From Rhodospirillales bacterium (GTDB lineage: Bacteria > Pseudomonadota > Alphaproteobacteria > Reyranellales > Reyranellaceae): a DNA stretch of 56,921 bases. A program made the translations under genes and the position numbers. The notes under the pieces are model-generated. The model saw only the letters and a program-made list of their open reading frames with translations, was not told the origin of the DNA and made no database searches. This document shows, one piece after another, positions 29,114 to 36,982 of this stretch. The stretch covers positions 1-56,921 of the forward strand of contig CANIEC010000009.1 in assembly GCA_947466085.1 (NCBI GenBank), in the 5' to 3' direction. The first letter of the stretch is position 1; the number at the start of each line of letters is the position of its first letter.

Positions 29114-29785
29114 ATGACCGAGTCGACCGTCCCACCCCGTGGCTTTCGCCGCTTCGTCCATGCCCGCACGAGGCTGCTGATCGCGCTGGCTGCGGGGCTC
29201 GTGCTGTTCCTGCTCCTCCCGAAGGACATCAGAATCGAAACGAGGTGGCTGCTCGCCTGGGATCTGACCGCTCTGGCCTACATCGTCATGACGCTGGGCA
29301 TGATCGCCAGGTCCACAGTGGAAACCTGCTACGCAAGGGCCGCGTACTACGACGAGGGAGACTGGGTGATTCTCCTGGTGGTGATCGTGAGCGCCAGCGC
29401 AAGCTTTGCGACGATCTTCTCGGAACTTGCCGTTCTCAAGTCGCCGCACGGTCCCCTGTGGCATGCCCTCGTGCTCACGGGCGCAACCGTAGCCCTCTCC
29501 TGGACGTTTACCCACCTCGTGTTCACCCTGCACTACGCCAACATATACTACCGGCCGGACGATGACGGGCCGGGCGGCCTGGAATTCCCGGGCGCCCGCC
29601 CGCCGGACTACGGCGACTTCCTCTACTACGCGTTCGTGATCGGCTGCGCGGCCCAGACCGGGGATGTCGGCACCGTCTCGCCGGCCATGCGGCGCATCAC
29701 CCTCGTCCACGGTGTCGTCTCGTTTACCTTCAATACGGCGATCCTCGCCCTCACCATAAACGTCGGAGCGAGCCTCCTGTCATGA
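29114..29785 (+). CDS. DUF1345 membrane protein
   Basis: This 223-residue protein has five hydrophobic segments and the DUF1345 landmarks: an early WLLAWDLTALAYIVMTL segment, DEGDWVILLVV, THLVFTLHYANIYY and the DFLYYAFVIGCAAQTGDV motif. Its function is unknown. ATG 29114 is chosen; an open frame from 29036 adds residues before the conserved part with no ribosome site. It overlaps the tspO-like start by four bases, so the two are translationally coupled. Confidence 0.85.
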   Translation: MTESTVPPRGFRRFVHARTRLLIALAAGLVLFLLLPKDIRIETRWLLAWDLTALAYIVMTLGMIARSTVETCYARAAYYDEGDWVILLVVIVSASASFATIFSELAVLKSPHGPLWHALVLTGATVALSWTFTHLVFTLHYANIYYRPDDDGPGGLEFPGARPPDYGDFLYYAFVIGCAAQTGDVGTVSPAMRRITLVHGVVSFTFNTAILALTINVGASLLS

Positions 29786-30279
29786 GCAGCAAGCGTAGTG
29801 ATCTCGGCACCGGCAAGGATATCCTCGCGCTCGTGCTCTTCGTCGGCATTTGCCTCGGCATCGGTGGGTTGGGCGGCGCGGTGACCAACACCAGCGTGAC
29901 GACCTGGTATTCGACGCTCGCCAAGCCATCGTTCAATCCACCCAACTGGATATTCGGCCCGGTCTGGACCGCGCTCTACGTCATGATGGGCGTAGCGGCC
30001 TGGCGGGTCTGGCGCGCGGCCGACCGAGATACCGCCCGTGGCCCCCTGGCTGTCTTTGCCTTGCAGCTGGCGGTCAACCTCGGCTGGAGCGTCGCCTTCT
30101 TCGGGCTCCGCGACCCCGGGCTCGCCGTCGCCGTGATCCTCGTGCTCGACCTGCTGGTGCTCGCGACGGCGATCATGTTCCGGCGAATCGACGGTCTCGC
30201 GGCGATGTTGCTGGTGCCCTATCTGGCCTGGATCGCCTTCGCGACGATCCTGAACATCGCGATCTGGCGCCTCAACTAA
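29782..30279 (+). CDS. tspO: TspO/MBR family protein (tryptophan-rich sensory protein)
   Basis: This 165-residue protein has five membrane helices and the TspO signature WYSTLAKPSFNPPNWIFGPVWTALY, here in two parts: WYSTLAKPSFNPP and NWIFGPVWTALYVMMGVAAW. Relatives bind porphyrins and adjust tetrapyrrole or stress responses. It is coupled to the DUF1345 gene (ATGA overlap). Its TAA shares bases with the TAG of the convergent efflux gene (CTAA at 30276-30279). Confidence 0.92.
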   Translation: MSSKRSDLGTGKDILALVLFVGICLGIGGLGGAVTNTSVTTWYSTLAKPSFNPPNWIFGPVWTALYVMMGVAAWRVWRAADRDTARGPLAVFALQLAVNLGWSVAFFGLRDPGLAVAVILVLDLLVLATAIMFRRIDGLAAMLLVPYLAWIAFATILNIAIWRLN

Positions 30280-31721
30280 TGCTCGTGCGGGTGGTCAGCG
30301 GGCGTGTCGTGCTTGCTGATATCCCCGCCGTCATCGGCCTTCAGCTCCATGAACACGACGGATGATGCGATCGTCATGATACCCAGGATCAGAAAGGCCC
30401 GCTGCACGCCGTAGACCATCGCGCCGGCATGGGAGTGCATCTCGGCCGGTACGAACATCGCGGCGATCAGGGAAGCGCCGGCCACGCCGAAACTGATCGA
30501 AAGCTGCTGACCGGTGGACGCGATCGTACTGGCGCCGCTCGTCTGCGATCCGGAAACGTCGGCATAAACCAGGGTGTTCATGCTGGTGTATTGCATCGAC
30601 GTGAACAGGCCGAGCACGAAGGCCTGCAACACGATGCGCCAGATCGGGGTCTCCGCGCCCACCGTGGCGAACGACATGATGAGCAGGCCGACGACGATCG
30701 TGTTGAAGACCAGCACGTTGCGATAGCCGAAGCGGGCCAGGATCGCCGGCATGAAGCTCTTGAGACCGATCGAGGCAATGGCCTGGGGCAGGACCAGCAG
30801 GCCAGACTGGATCGGCGAGAAGCCGAGCCCGATCTGGTAGAGCAAGGGAAACAGGAACGGGATGCCGCCCAGGCCCAGCCGGGTGAAGAACCCGCCATTC
30901 ACGGCCGCCCGGAATGTGCGGATGCGGAACAGGCTGAGATTGAGCAGCGGAAAGGCCGTCAGCGTGGCGCGGATGCCGTAGCCCGCCAGCAGCACCGCCG
31001 CGACCGCGAGCAGGACCATCGCTTCCTGGCCGGTGAGCTTGTTGTCGCCGAACACCTCCAGCACATAGGAGAGAAGCGCGATTCCGCCGCCGAACAGCAC
31101 CAGGCCCAGCACGTCCAGCGGATGGGTCTTTTCCTCGCGATAGTCCGGCAGGTAGCGGCCAACGAAGTAAAGCCCGACCATTCCGACCGGGATGTTGACG
31201 AAGAAGACGAGGCTCCAGTGCAGCCAGTGGACGATGGCGCCGCCTGCCACCGGCCCGATCATCGGGCCGATCAGGCTCGGGATGGCGACGAAGCTCATGG
31301 CCCTGACCAGATCGGCCTTGCCGTAGGTGCGCGCGAGCGTCATGCGGCCGACCGGCATCATCATGGCGCCGCCCGCGCCCTGCAGCACGCGGCAGGCCAC
31401 GAGCATCTCGAGACTGGTCGAGAGGCCGCAGAGCAGCGATCCGAAGCAGAAGAGGGCGATCGCCGCCACGAAGACGCGGCGAGTCCCGAACCGGTCCGCC
31501 ATCCAGCCGCTCACGGGAATGAAGACCGCAAGGCTCAACGTGTAGCTGGCCAGCACCGATTTCACGTCGAGGGGCGTCACATCCATGGCCTGGGCGATGG
31601 CCGGCACCGCGGTGTTCAGGATGGTCGTGTCGAGCGACTGCATGAAGAACGCCACGGCGACCAGCCAGGGCAGCAGGCGCTTGATGCTGTCGTCGGGGAG
31701 AGGGGGCGAAGGCGCGCTCAT
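30276..31721 (-). CDS. DHA2-family MFS efflux transporter (EmrB/QacA type)
   Basis: This 481-residue protein shows the DHA2 features: MQSLDTTILNTAVPAIAQ in the first membrane segment, motif A variant GWMADRFGTRRVFV, and motif C region GPVAGGAIVHWLHW. About 14 membrane segments are visible. It would export drugs or other hydrophobic compounds using the proton gradient. ATG 31721 is chosen over an upstream open frame to 31973. It has no membrane-fusion partner gene nearby. Confidence 0.9.
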   Translation of the reverse strand: MSAPSPPLPDDSIKRLLPWLVAVAFFMQSLDTTILNTAVPAIAQAMDVTPLDVKSVLASYTLSLAVFIPVSGWMADRFGTRRVFVAAIALFCFGSLLCGLSTSLEMLVACRVLQGAGGAMMMPVGRMTLARTYGKADLVRAMSFVAIPSLIGPMIGPVAGGAIVHWLHWSLVFFVNIPVGMVGLYFVGRYLPDYREEKTHPLDVLGLVLFGGGIALLSYVLEVFGDNKLTGQEAMVLLAVAAVLLAGYGIRATLTAFPLLNLSLFRIRTFRAAVNGGFFTRLGLGGIPFLFPLLYQIGLGFSPIQSGLLVLPQAIASIGLKSFMPAILARFGYRNVLVFNTIVVGLLIMSFATVGAETPIWRIVLQAFVLGLFTSMQYTSMNTLVYADVSGSQTSGASTIASTGQQLSISFGVAGASLIAAMFVPAEMHSHAGAMVYGVQRAFLILGIMTIASSVVFMELKADDGGDISKHDTPADHPHEH

Positions 31722-31803
31722 GTCGAATTCGTCCGCAGTCTGGCCCCGGACCGGTGGCGGACGCAATGCACCGCTTCGTATAGGGTGCGGCAGGAGGCCC
31801 CGC

Positions 31804-32199
31804 ATGTACCGGATCCTGGTTTCAGTAGTCGTTCTGCTGTGGGCGGCGGGTGCCGCGGCGCAGCCGCAGCTGGCGAATCCCGCGTCGGTCAACTGCGCCC
31901 AGCAGGGCGGTATGCTGACGATCGAACGGCGGCCTGACGGGGCTGAATTCGGTGTCTGCGTCTTTGCGGACAACTACCAATGCGAGGAATGGGCGCTGCT
32001 GCGGGGTGAGTGCCCGAAGACGGGCCTGCGCGTGACCGGCTTTGCCACCCCGTCAGGGCGCTACTGCGCCATCACGGGCGGTCGCTATTCCGTCGTCTCG
32101 GCGCCCGGCGCAAATCCGGAGCAGGGCACCTGCACGCTTCCGAATGGCAACTCTTGCGCCGCCGACGCCTACTATGCCGGGACCTGTCCGGGGCGGTAG
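31804..32199 (+). CDS. Secreted DUF333 protein with two repeat units
   Basis: This 131-residue protein has a Sec signal (hydrophobic VVVLLWAAGAAAQ, cleavage near residue 20) and two cysteine-rich repeats. The first is the canonical DUF333 form NPASVNCAQQGG to CEEWALLRGEC. The second, starting ATPSGRYCAITGG and ending YYAGTC, is a diverged copy. Four to six Cys per unit pair suggest disulfides in the periplasm. Function unknown. It starts 83 bases from the divergent efflux gene. Confidence 0.8.
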   Translation: MYRILVSVVVLLWAAGAAAQPQLANPASVNCAQQGGMLTIERRPDGAEFGVCVFADNYQCEEWALLRGECPKTGLRVTGFATPSGRYCAITGGRYSVVSAPGANPEQGTCTLPNGNSCAADAYYAGTCPGR

Positions 32200-32216
32200 G
32201 CCGGAAGAACACCGTC

Positions 32217-32810
32217 ATGCGTATACAGGTCATTCACTGCCATCCGCTCGAAGACAGCTTCAACCACGCGCTTTTCCGCGCAATCGTAGAGACGTTGCGG
32301 AACAACGGCCACGACGTGGTGGCAACCGATCTCTATCGCGAGGGCTTCCAGCCCGCGATGACCGAAGCCGAGCGCCGGACCTACATGGGAAACGGCTACG
32401 ACGACTCGGCCGTCGCCCGGTACGCCGAGACACTGACCAGCGTCGAAGGCGTCGTCTTCTGCTTTCCCCACTGGTGGTTTTCGATGCCGGCCATGCTGAA
32501 GGGCTATGTCGATCGTGTCTGGGGGCCGGGCACGGCCTTCGTCTACCACTCCACGGACAACCGCCTCGAGCCGAACCTCTACAACATCAGGCTGCTGGGG
32601 GTCGTAACCACATACGGCACGCCCTGGTGGGTCGTCCGACTTTACGCCGGCGATCCGGGGCGAAAGGTCTTCAGGCGTGGCCTTCAGCCGATGTGTGCCA
32701 GGCGTGTGTCGACATTCTGGCTGGCCCACTATGACATGGACCATTCGACCCAGAGGTCGCGCGAACTGTATCTGGAAAAAGTGAAGGCGCGGCTCGCCGC
32801 CATCCGGTGA
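32217..32810 (+). CDS. NAD(P)H quinone oxidoreductase-like flavodoxin-fold protein
   Basis: This 197-residue protein belongs to the KefF/MdaB/NQO1-like flavodoxin fold. HCHPLEDSFNHAL near residue 7 contacts the FMN or FAD phosphate, followed by DLYREGFQP. FPHWWFSMPAMLKGYVDRVWGPG is the flavin-ring and dimer region (shown here: PHWWFSMPAMLKGY). It would reduce quinones with NAD(P)H in the cytoplasm. It begins 17 bases after the DUF333 gene and may be in the same transcript. Confidence 0.88.
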   Translation: MRIQVIHCHPLEDSFNHALFRAIVETLRNNGHDVVATDLYREGFQPAMTEAERRTYMGNGYDDSAVARYAETLTSVEGVVFCFPHWWFSMPAMLKGYVDRVWGPGTAFVYHSTDNRLEPNLYNIRLLGVVTTYGTPWWVVRLYAGDPGRKVFRRGLQPMCARRVSTFWLAHYDMDHSTQRSRELYLEKVKARLAAIR

Positions 32811-32832
32811 GCCGCGCCGTCATGCGCGAAAG

Positions 32833-33012
32833 CTAGCGAGTGGGCGTCGTATAGGTCGTGGTCGTCGTCGTCGGGGTATAGGGATCGGACGAGACAGTCG
32901 TTGTGCGCTGGGTCGTCGTCGAGGCGGGGACCTCCACGATACGTTCGCTGCGGACCGAGCAGCCCGCGACGACGGCGCCGACAAGAATTACGAGAATGAT
33001 AGACTTGATCAT
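32833..33012 (-). CDS. Small lipoprotein with Thr-rich tail
   Basis: This 59-residue protein starts at ATG 33012 with an AAAGGAG site. The signal sequence MIKSIILVILVGAVVAGC ends in a lipobox (VAGC), so Cys18 is the likely lipidation site. The rest is Thr/Ser/Pro-rich (TTTTTTYTTPTR at the end). It is probably an outer-membrane lipoprotein of unknown role. Confidence 0.75.
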   Translation of the reverse strand: MIKSIILVILVGAVVAGCSVRSERIVEVPASTTTQRTTTVSSDPYTPTTTTTTYTTPTR

Positions 33013-33141
33013 GGCGGCTCCTTTGCCTGCAGTAGATGTGCCGCAACGGGAGCGGTCGGAATCGGTTGCGTCCGAGGCGCCTGGGCCGCTGTGCGGTGGC
33101 GATGCGTTGCAGACGGGCCACACTCGCCGCTAGGGTGTCGC

Positions 33142-34752
33142 ATGTCCTCCGACCAGCTCCCCGATTTCGACGCCATCATCGTCGGCGCCGGCATGTCCGG
33201 CCTCTTCCAGCTCTACCGCCTTCGCGAGCTTGGCCTGAAAGTCCGAGTATTCGAGTCTGGAACAGGGGTTGGCGGCACCTGGTACTGGAACCGGTATCCG
33301 GGGGCACGCTTCGACTCGGAGAGCTATTCCTACGGCTATTCCTTCTCTCAGGAGCTGCTGGACGAGTGGGACTGGACCGAGCATTTCTCGCCCCAGCCCG
33401 AGACGCTTCGCTATCTCAACCATGTCGCTGACAAGTTCGATCTGCGCCGCGACATCCAGTTCCACAGCAAGGTTGTGTCTGCCCACTGGCACGAGGAAAG
33501 CCGGAGTTGGCAGGTTACGCTGGAGGATGGCAGCCAGCGCACCGCGCGCTTCCTCATCACGGCCATCGGTCCGCTGTCTGCCTTCACGATGCCGCGGATC
33601 GAGGGCGTCGACTCGTTCAAGGGGCAGAGCTGCCACACCGCGCGCTGGCCGCATGAGCCGGTGAGTTTCGAAGGCAAGAGGGTGGCCGTGATCGGCACCG
33701 GCGCGACCGGCGTGCAGACCATCCAGGAAGTCGCGAAGACCGCGAAGCACCTGACGGTGTTCCAGCGCACGCCCAACTGGTGCGCGCCGTTGCACAACCG
33801 CACGATCGATGCTCCCGAGATGGCGCGCATCCGCGCCGACTATCCCGAGATCTTCCGGCGCTGCCAGGAGACCTTCGCCTGCTTCCTGCATACCGCCGAT
33901 CCGCGCGGCACCTTCGACGTCACGCCCGAGGAGCGTGAGGCCTTCTTCGAGAAGCTCTATGGCGAGCCCGGGTTCGGCATCTGGGTCGGCAATTTCAACG
34001 ACATCCTGATCAACAAGGATGCCAACGCGCTGATCTCCGATTTCGTCGCCCGCAAGATCAGGAGTCGTGTGAAGGACCCCGAGGTCGCCGAGAAGCTCAT
34101 TCCGAAGAATCACGGCTTCGGCACCCGACGGGTGCCGCTCGAGACCCGGTATTACGAGGTCTACAACCAGCCCAACGTCGAGTTGGTCGATCTCACCGAG
34201 ATGCCGATCGAGCGCGTGACGCCGACCGGCATCCGCACCAGTGCAGGCGACCACGACTTCGACATGATCATCTACGCCACCGGGTTCGACGCCCTGACCG
34301 GCGCCTTCGACCGCATCGACATCCGCGGCGTCGGCGGTGAGAGGCTGAAGGACAAGTGGGCGGAGGGCGCGGAGACCTTCGTGGGCATGTCGGTCGAAGG
34401 CTTTCCCAACATGCTTATGCTGCTCGGGCCGCACACGGCGCTGGGCAATATCCCGCGCAGCATCGAATACAATGTCGAGTGGGTGACCGACCTGCTGCGC
34501 TTCATGCGCGACCGCGGCCTGACCCGCATCGATGCCCGGCCCGACGGGGTGAAGGACTGGATGAAGACGGTCCACGAAGCGTCCGCCGGTCTCCTGTCCA
34601 ACGACGTCAATTCGTGGTTCACCGGCGTGAATACGAATGTCGAGGGCAAGCAGACCCGGCGCATCTCGCGCTACAGCGGCAGCGCGCCAGCCTATCGCGC
34701 CCGCTGCGACGAGGTCGCCGCGGACGGCTACGGCGAGATGGACCTGAGGTAG
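33142..34752 (+). CDS. Flavin-containing Baeyer-Villiger-type monooxygenase
   Basis: This 536-residue class B flavoprotein has the FAD fold GAGMSG near residue 17, the NADPH fold GTGATG near residue 195, and between them FKGQSCHTARWP, which fits the Baeyer-Villiger signature FxGxxxHxxxWP exactly. VGGTWYWNRYPGARFD is also typical of cyclohexanone/cyclopentadecanone monooxygenase relatives. It would oxidise a ketone or steroid to an ester or lactone. ATG 33142 is used although the frame opens at 33091. It is divergent from the small lipoprotein. Confidence 0.9.
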   Translation: MSSDQLPDFDAIIVGAGMSGLFQLYRLRELGLKVRVFESGTGVGGTWYWNRYPGARFDSESYSYGYSFSQELLDEWDWTEHFSPQPETLRYLNHVADKFDLRRDIQFHSKVVSAHWHEESRSWQVTLEDGSQRTARFLITAIGPLSAFTMPRIEGVDSFKGQSCHTARWPHEPVSFEGKRVAVIGTGATGVQTIQEVAKTAKHLTVFQRTPNWCAPLHNRTIDAPEMARIRADYPEIFRRCQETFACFLHTADPRGTFDVTPEEREAFFEKLYGEPGFGIWVGNFNDILINKDANALISDFVARKIRSRVKDPEVAEKLIPKNHGFGTRRVPLETRYYEVYNQPNVELVDLTEMPIERVTPTGIRTSAGDHDFDMIIYATGFDALTGAFDRIDIRGVGGERLKDKWAEGAETFVGMSVEGFPNMLMLLGPHTALGNIPRSIEYNVEWVTDLLRFMRDRGLTRIDARPDGVKDWMKTVHEASAGLLSNDVNSWFTGVNTNVEGKQTRRISRYSGSAPAYRARCDEVAADGYGEMDLR

Positions 34753-34923
34753 CTATCGGCAGAACCAGCCGGCCACGGTGGCCCTGACACGGGGCGAGGT
34801 GATCGGCAGCGCCAGCCAGGCCAGGAGCAGGAACTCCACGTGCATGTCCGGGCGAAGGAACGGGATCATGCCGAGCCCGATGAGGGCCATGACGAGATGA
34901 CGGTGTATCCGGAGCGCAGGCAT
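34753..34923 (-). CDS. Possible 56-residue membrane peptide
   Basis: A short open frame from ATG 34923 encodes one to two hydrophobic segments (LVMALIGLGMIPFL, then VEFLLLAWLALPI) and ends GWFCR. No ribosome site is obvious and no family is recognised. The frame continues upstream to 35106, but that part is Arg/Gly/Pro-rich and not protein-like. It stops immediately beside the monooxygenase stop. It may be a real small membrane protein or chance. Confidence 0.35.
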   Translation of the reverse strand: MPALRIHRHLVMALIGLGMIPFLRPDMHVEFLLLAWLALPITSPRVRATVAGWFCR

Positions 34924-35128
34924 CCAGGGGGGGCGAGCGCCCGGTTCACCCGTTCCAGCTGTTCCTTGTCCATGGCTGTTGGCGAAGCCCGTTCCTCGAG
35001 GCGAGCCGAAATGTGACGAGCCGCTCGCTTGATGGCAAGGCCGCACCACGGTGCAGAAGCGTCGGCTTGACCGCGCTTCGATCCGCTTCCTAGCCTCGTC
35101 CTGCAAATGAGAGGGAAGGAGACGTCGG
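34924..35128. other. Intergenic stretch upstream of the TctC gene
   Basis: Apart from the doubtful small frame before it, this stretch shows no gene, repeat or RNA that I recognise. It must hold the promoter of the TctC-like gene; a GAGGGAAGGAG ribosome site ends it (about 35110-35121). Confidence 0.5.
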
Positions 35129-36103
35129 ATGATGATGTCGAGACGCGCCGCAGGCGCGGCGATCCTGTCTGTTGTCGCTTCCGGTCTCGTCGCGTCGGGG
35201 GCACGGGCACAGGCCTATCCGTCCAAACCGATCCGTATCGTCGTTCCGACGGGAGCGGGCGGCATCACCGACATCGTCGCCCGCATCGTCGGCGCCCGCC
35301 TCTCCGAGCGGGTGGGGCAGCCGGTGATGATCGACAATCGGCCCGGGGCGAGCGGCATCATCGGCACCGAGGTGGCGGCCCGCGCGGCGCCGGACGGCTA
35401 CACGCTGCTCATGGTCTATCCGAGCCATCCGGTGAACCCGACGCTGAAGAAGCAGCTTCCGTACGACACGTTGCGCGACTTCACGGGCATCACGACGCTC
35501 ACCACCGTGTCGCTGGTGTTGCTGGTGCCCCCGTCGTTGCCCGTGAAGAACGTGCAGGAGCTAATCGCCCTGGCGAAGAAGGACCGCGTTACCTTCGCCT
35601 CGGTCGGCGCCGGCAGCCTGGCGCATCTCGGCGCCGAGCTGTTCCGTTCCAGGACCGGTATCGAGCTGACGCACGTCCCCTATCGCAGTGCGCCGGCCGC
35701 CCAGCAGGCGCTGATGAGCGGCGAGGTCATGGTGTTCTTCGACACGCCCATCACTGCCGTGCCGCTGGTCAGGGACGGCCGCCTTCGCGCACTGGGCGTC
35801 AGCACGCTCACGCGGTCGCCGCTGCTGCCCGACGTCCCGACCATCGCGGAAGCCGGCGTGCCGGGTTACGAGGTGCTGGGGTGGAATGGCATCCTGGTGC
35901 CGTCTGCGACGCCGATGCCGGTCGTGGAGAAGCTGAATACCGAGCTGCGCGCGGTTCTCGCCGAACCCGACATTCGCGCTAAGCTCGAGCAGCAGGGCGC
36001 CGAGCCGGCGCCGATGGAGCAGGCGGCCTTCGCCCGCTTGATCCGCGACGACGTTAACAAATGGGGCGAGCTGATCCGCGCCGCAGGTATTCAGCCCGAA
36101 TAG
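35129..36103 (+). CDS. TctC/Bug-family tripartite tricarboxylate transporter binding protein
   Basis: This 324-residue periplasmic protein has a signal peptide (MMMSRRAAGAAILSVVASGL, cleavage near ARAQ) and the Bug-family features YPSKPIRIVVPTGAGGITD, GQPVMIDNRPGASG and PDGYTLLM. The membrane components TctA and TctB are not next to it, as is common for the many orphan Bug proteins. The start could be any of three successive ATGs. It is followed after nine bases by an alpha/beta hydrolase, probably in the same operon. Ligand unknown. Confidence 0.9.
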   Translation: MMMSRRAAGAAILSVVASGLVASGARAQAYPSKPIRIVVPTGAGGITDIVARIVGARLSERVGQPVMIDNRPGASGIIGTEVAARAAPDGYTLLMVYPSHPVNPTLKKQLPYDTLRDFTGITTLTTVSLVLLVPPSLPVKNVQELIALAKKDRVTFASVGAGSLAHLGAELFRSRTGIELTHVPYRSAPAAQQALMSGEVMVFFDTPITAVPLVRDGRLRALGVSTLTRSPLLPDVPTIAEAGVPGYEVLGWNGILVPSATPMPVVEKLNTELRAVLAEPDIRAKLEQQGAEPAPMEQAAFARLIRDDVNKWGELIRAAGIQPE

Positions 36104-36112
36104 GAGCGATCC

Positions 36113-36925
36113 ATGCCGCAAGCGAGGATTACGCCCGATCTCGACATGCATTATCGCGACGAGTGCTTCGCCGATTCCTGGTCGCAGCCTCAGGCCATGT
36201 TGTTGCTGCATGGCAATGCCGAGAGCGGCGAGGCGTGGAACGGCCTGATGCCGGTCCTGGGCCGCCGCTTCCGCGTGATTCGGCCCGACATGCGCGGATT
36301 CGGACGGTCGACGCCCATGGCACTCGACTACGAATGGTCGGTGGACAGGCTGATCAACGACTTCATCGCCCTGGCGGATTCGCTGGGGCTTGCGTCTTTC
36401 CATGTCGGCGCGGCCAAGGTGGCCTGTCCGCTGGCGATGCGCCTGGCCGCCCGCCATCCCGGCAGGGTGCGCTCGCTGGCGGTTCTGGGCGGCATCGTCT
36501 CAGGCGAGGTCTCCGTCGGCGCACGCGCGGCGTCGTGGCTCGATCATATCGAAAAGAAGGGCGTGGAGAGCTGGGCGCGCTGGACTATGCCGGGGCGACT
36601 CGGCAGCAGATGCGCCCCGGCGATGATGGAGGGCTGGGCAAAGCTGATGGGCAGGACGCCGCTTTCGACTCAGCTTGGCTTCATCCGCTCTGTGCCCGCC
36701 ATCGACGTGCGCGCCGACCTGCCGTCCATCACCTGTCCGACGCTCGTGGTGACGACCGACGGCAGCGGGCTCGGATCGGTCGAAGCGGTTCGCGAATGGC
36801 AGCAGATGATCCCGAAATCGGAGTTCATGGTTGTGCCGGGTGATTCCTATCACGTTGCGGCGACGCATCCCGACCTCTGTGCCCGATCGATGCTCGATTT
36901 CATCGAGCGGCGGGAGCCCGCTTGA
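36113..36925 (+). CDS. Alpha/beta-hydrolase-fold protein lacking the usual nucleophile serine
   Basis: This 270-residue protein has the fold's landmarks: the oxyanion-side motif LLLHGNAESGEAW, RPDMRGFGRSTP after strand 4, and a C-terminal catalytic-type His247 in GDSYHVAATHP. The nucleophile elbow, normally GxSxGG, reads G99-A-A101-K-V-A, so Ala101 replaces Ser and the glycines are lost. It may act by another mechanism (for example a cofactor-free dioxygenase or a lyase-like relative), be inactive, or bind a ligand. It is co-oriented with the TctC-like gene nine bases upstream. Confidence 0.8.
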   Translation: MPQARITPDLDMHYRDECFADSWSQPQAMLLLHGNAESGEAWNGLMPVLGRRFRVIRPDMRGFGRSTPMALDYEWSVDRLINDFIALADSLGLASFHVGAAKVACPLAMRLAARHPGRVRSLAVLGGIVSGEVSVGARAASWLDHIEKKGVESWARWTMPGRLGSRCAPAMMEGWAKLMGRTPLSTQLGFIRSVPAIDVRADLPSITCPTLVVTTDGSGLGSVEAVREWQQMIPKSEFMVVPGDSYHVAATHPDLCARSMLDFIERREPA

Positions 36926-36982
36926 TCCCGAGAACGGCCGTCGCGGTTCGAAATCTTGCAGAAAGTAGTATAGGAAGGAGCA

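Noticed and set aside
30429-31937. A 502-codon plus-strand open frame opposite the DHA2 efflux gene
   Set aside because: Charged, repetitive translation with no motif; the minus-strand membrane protein is clearly the real gene.
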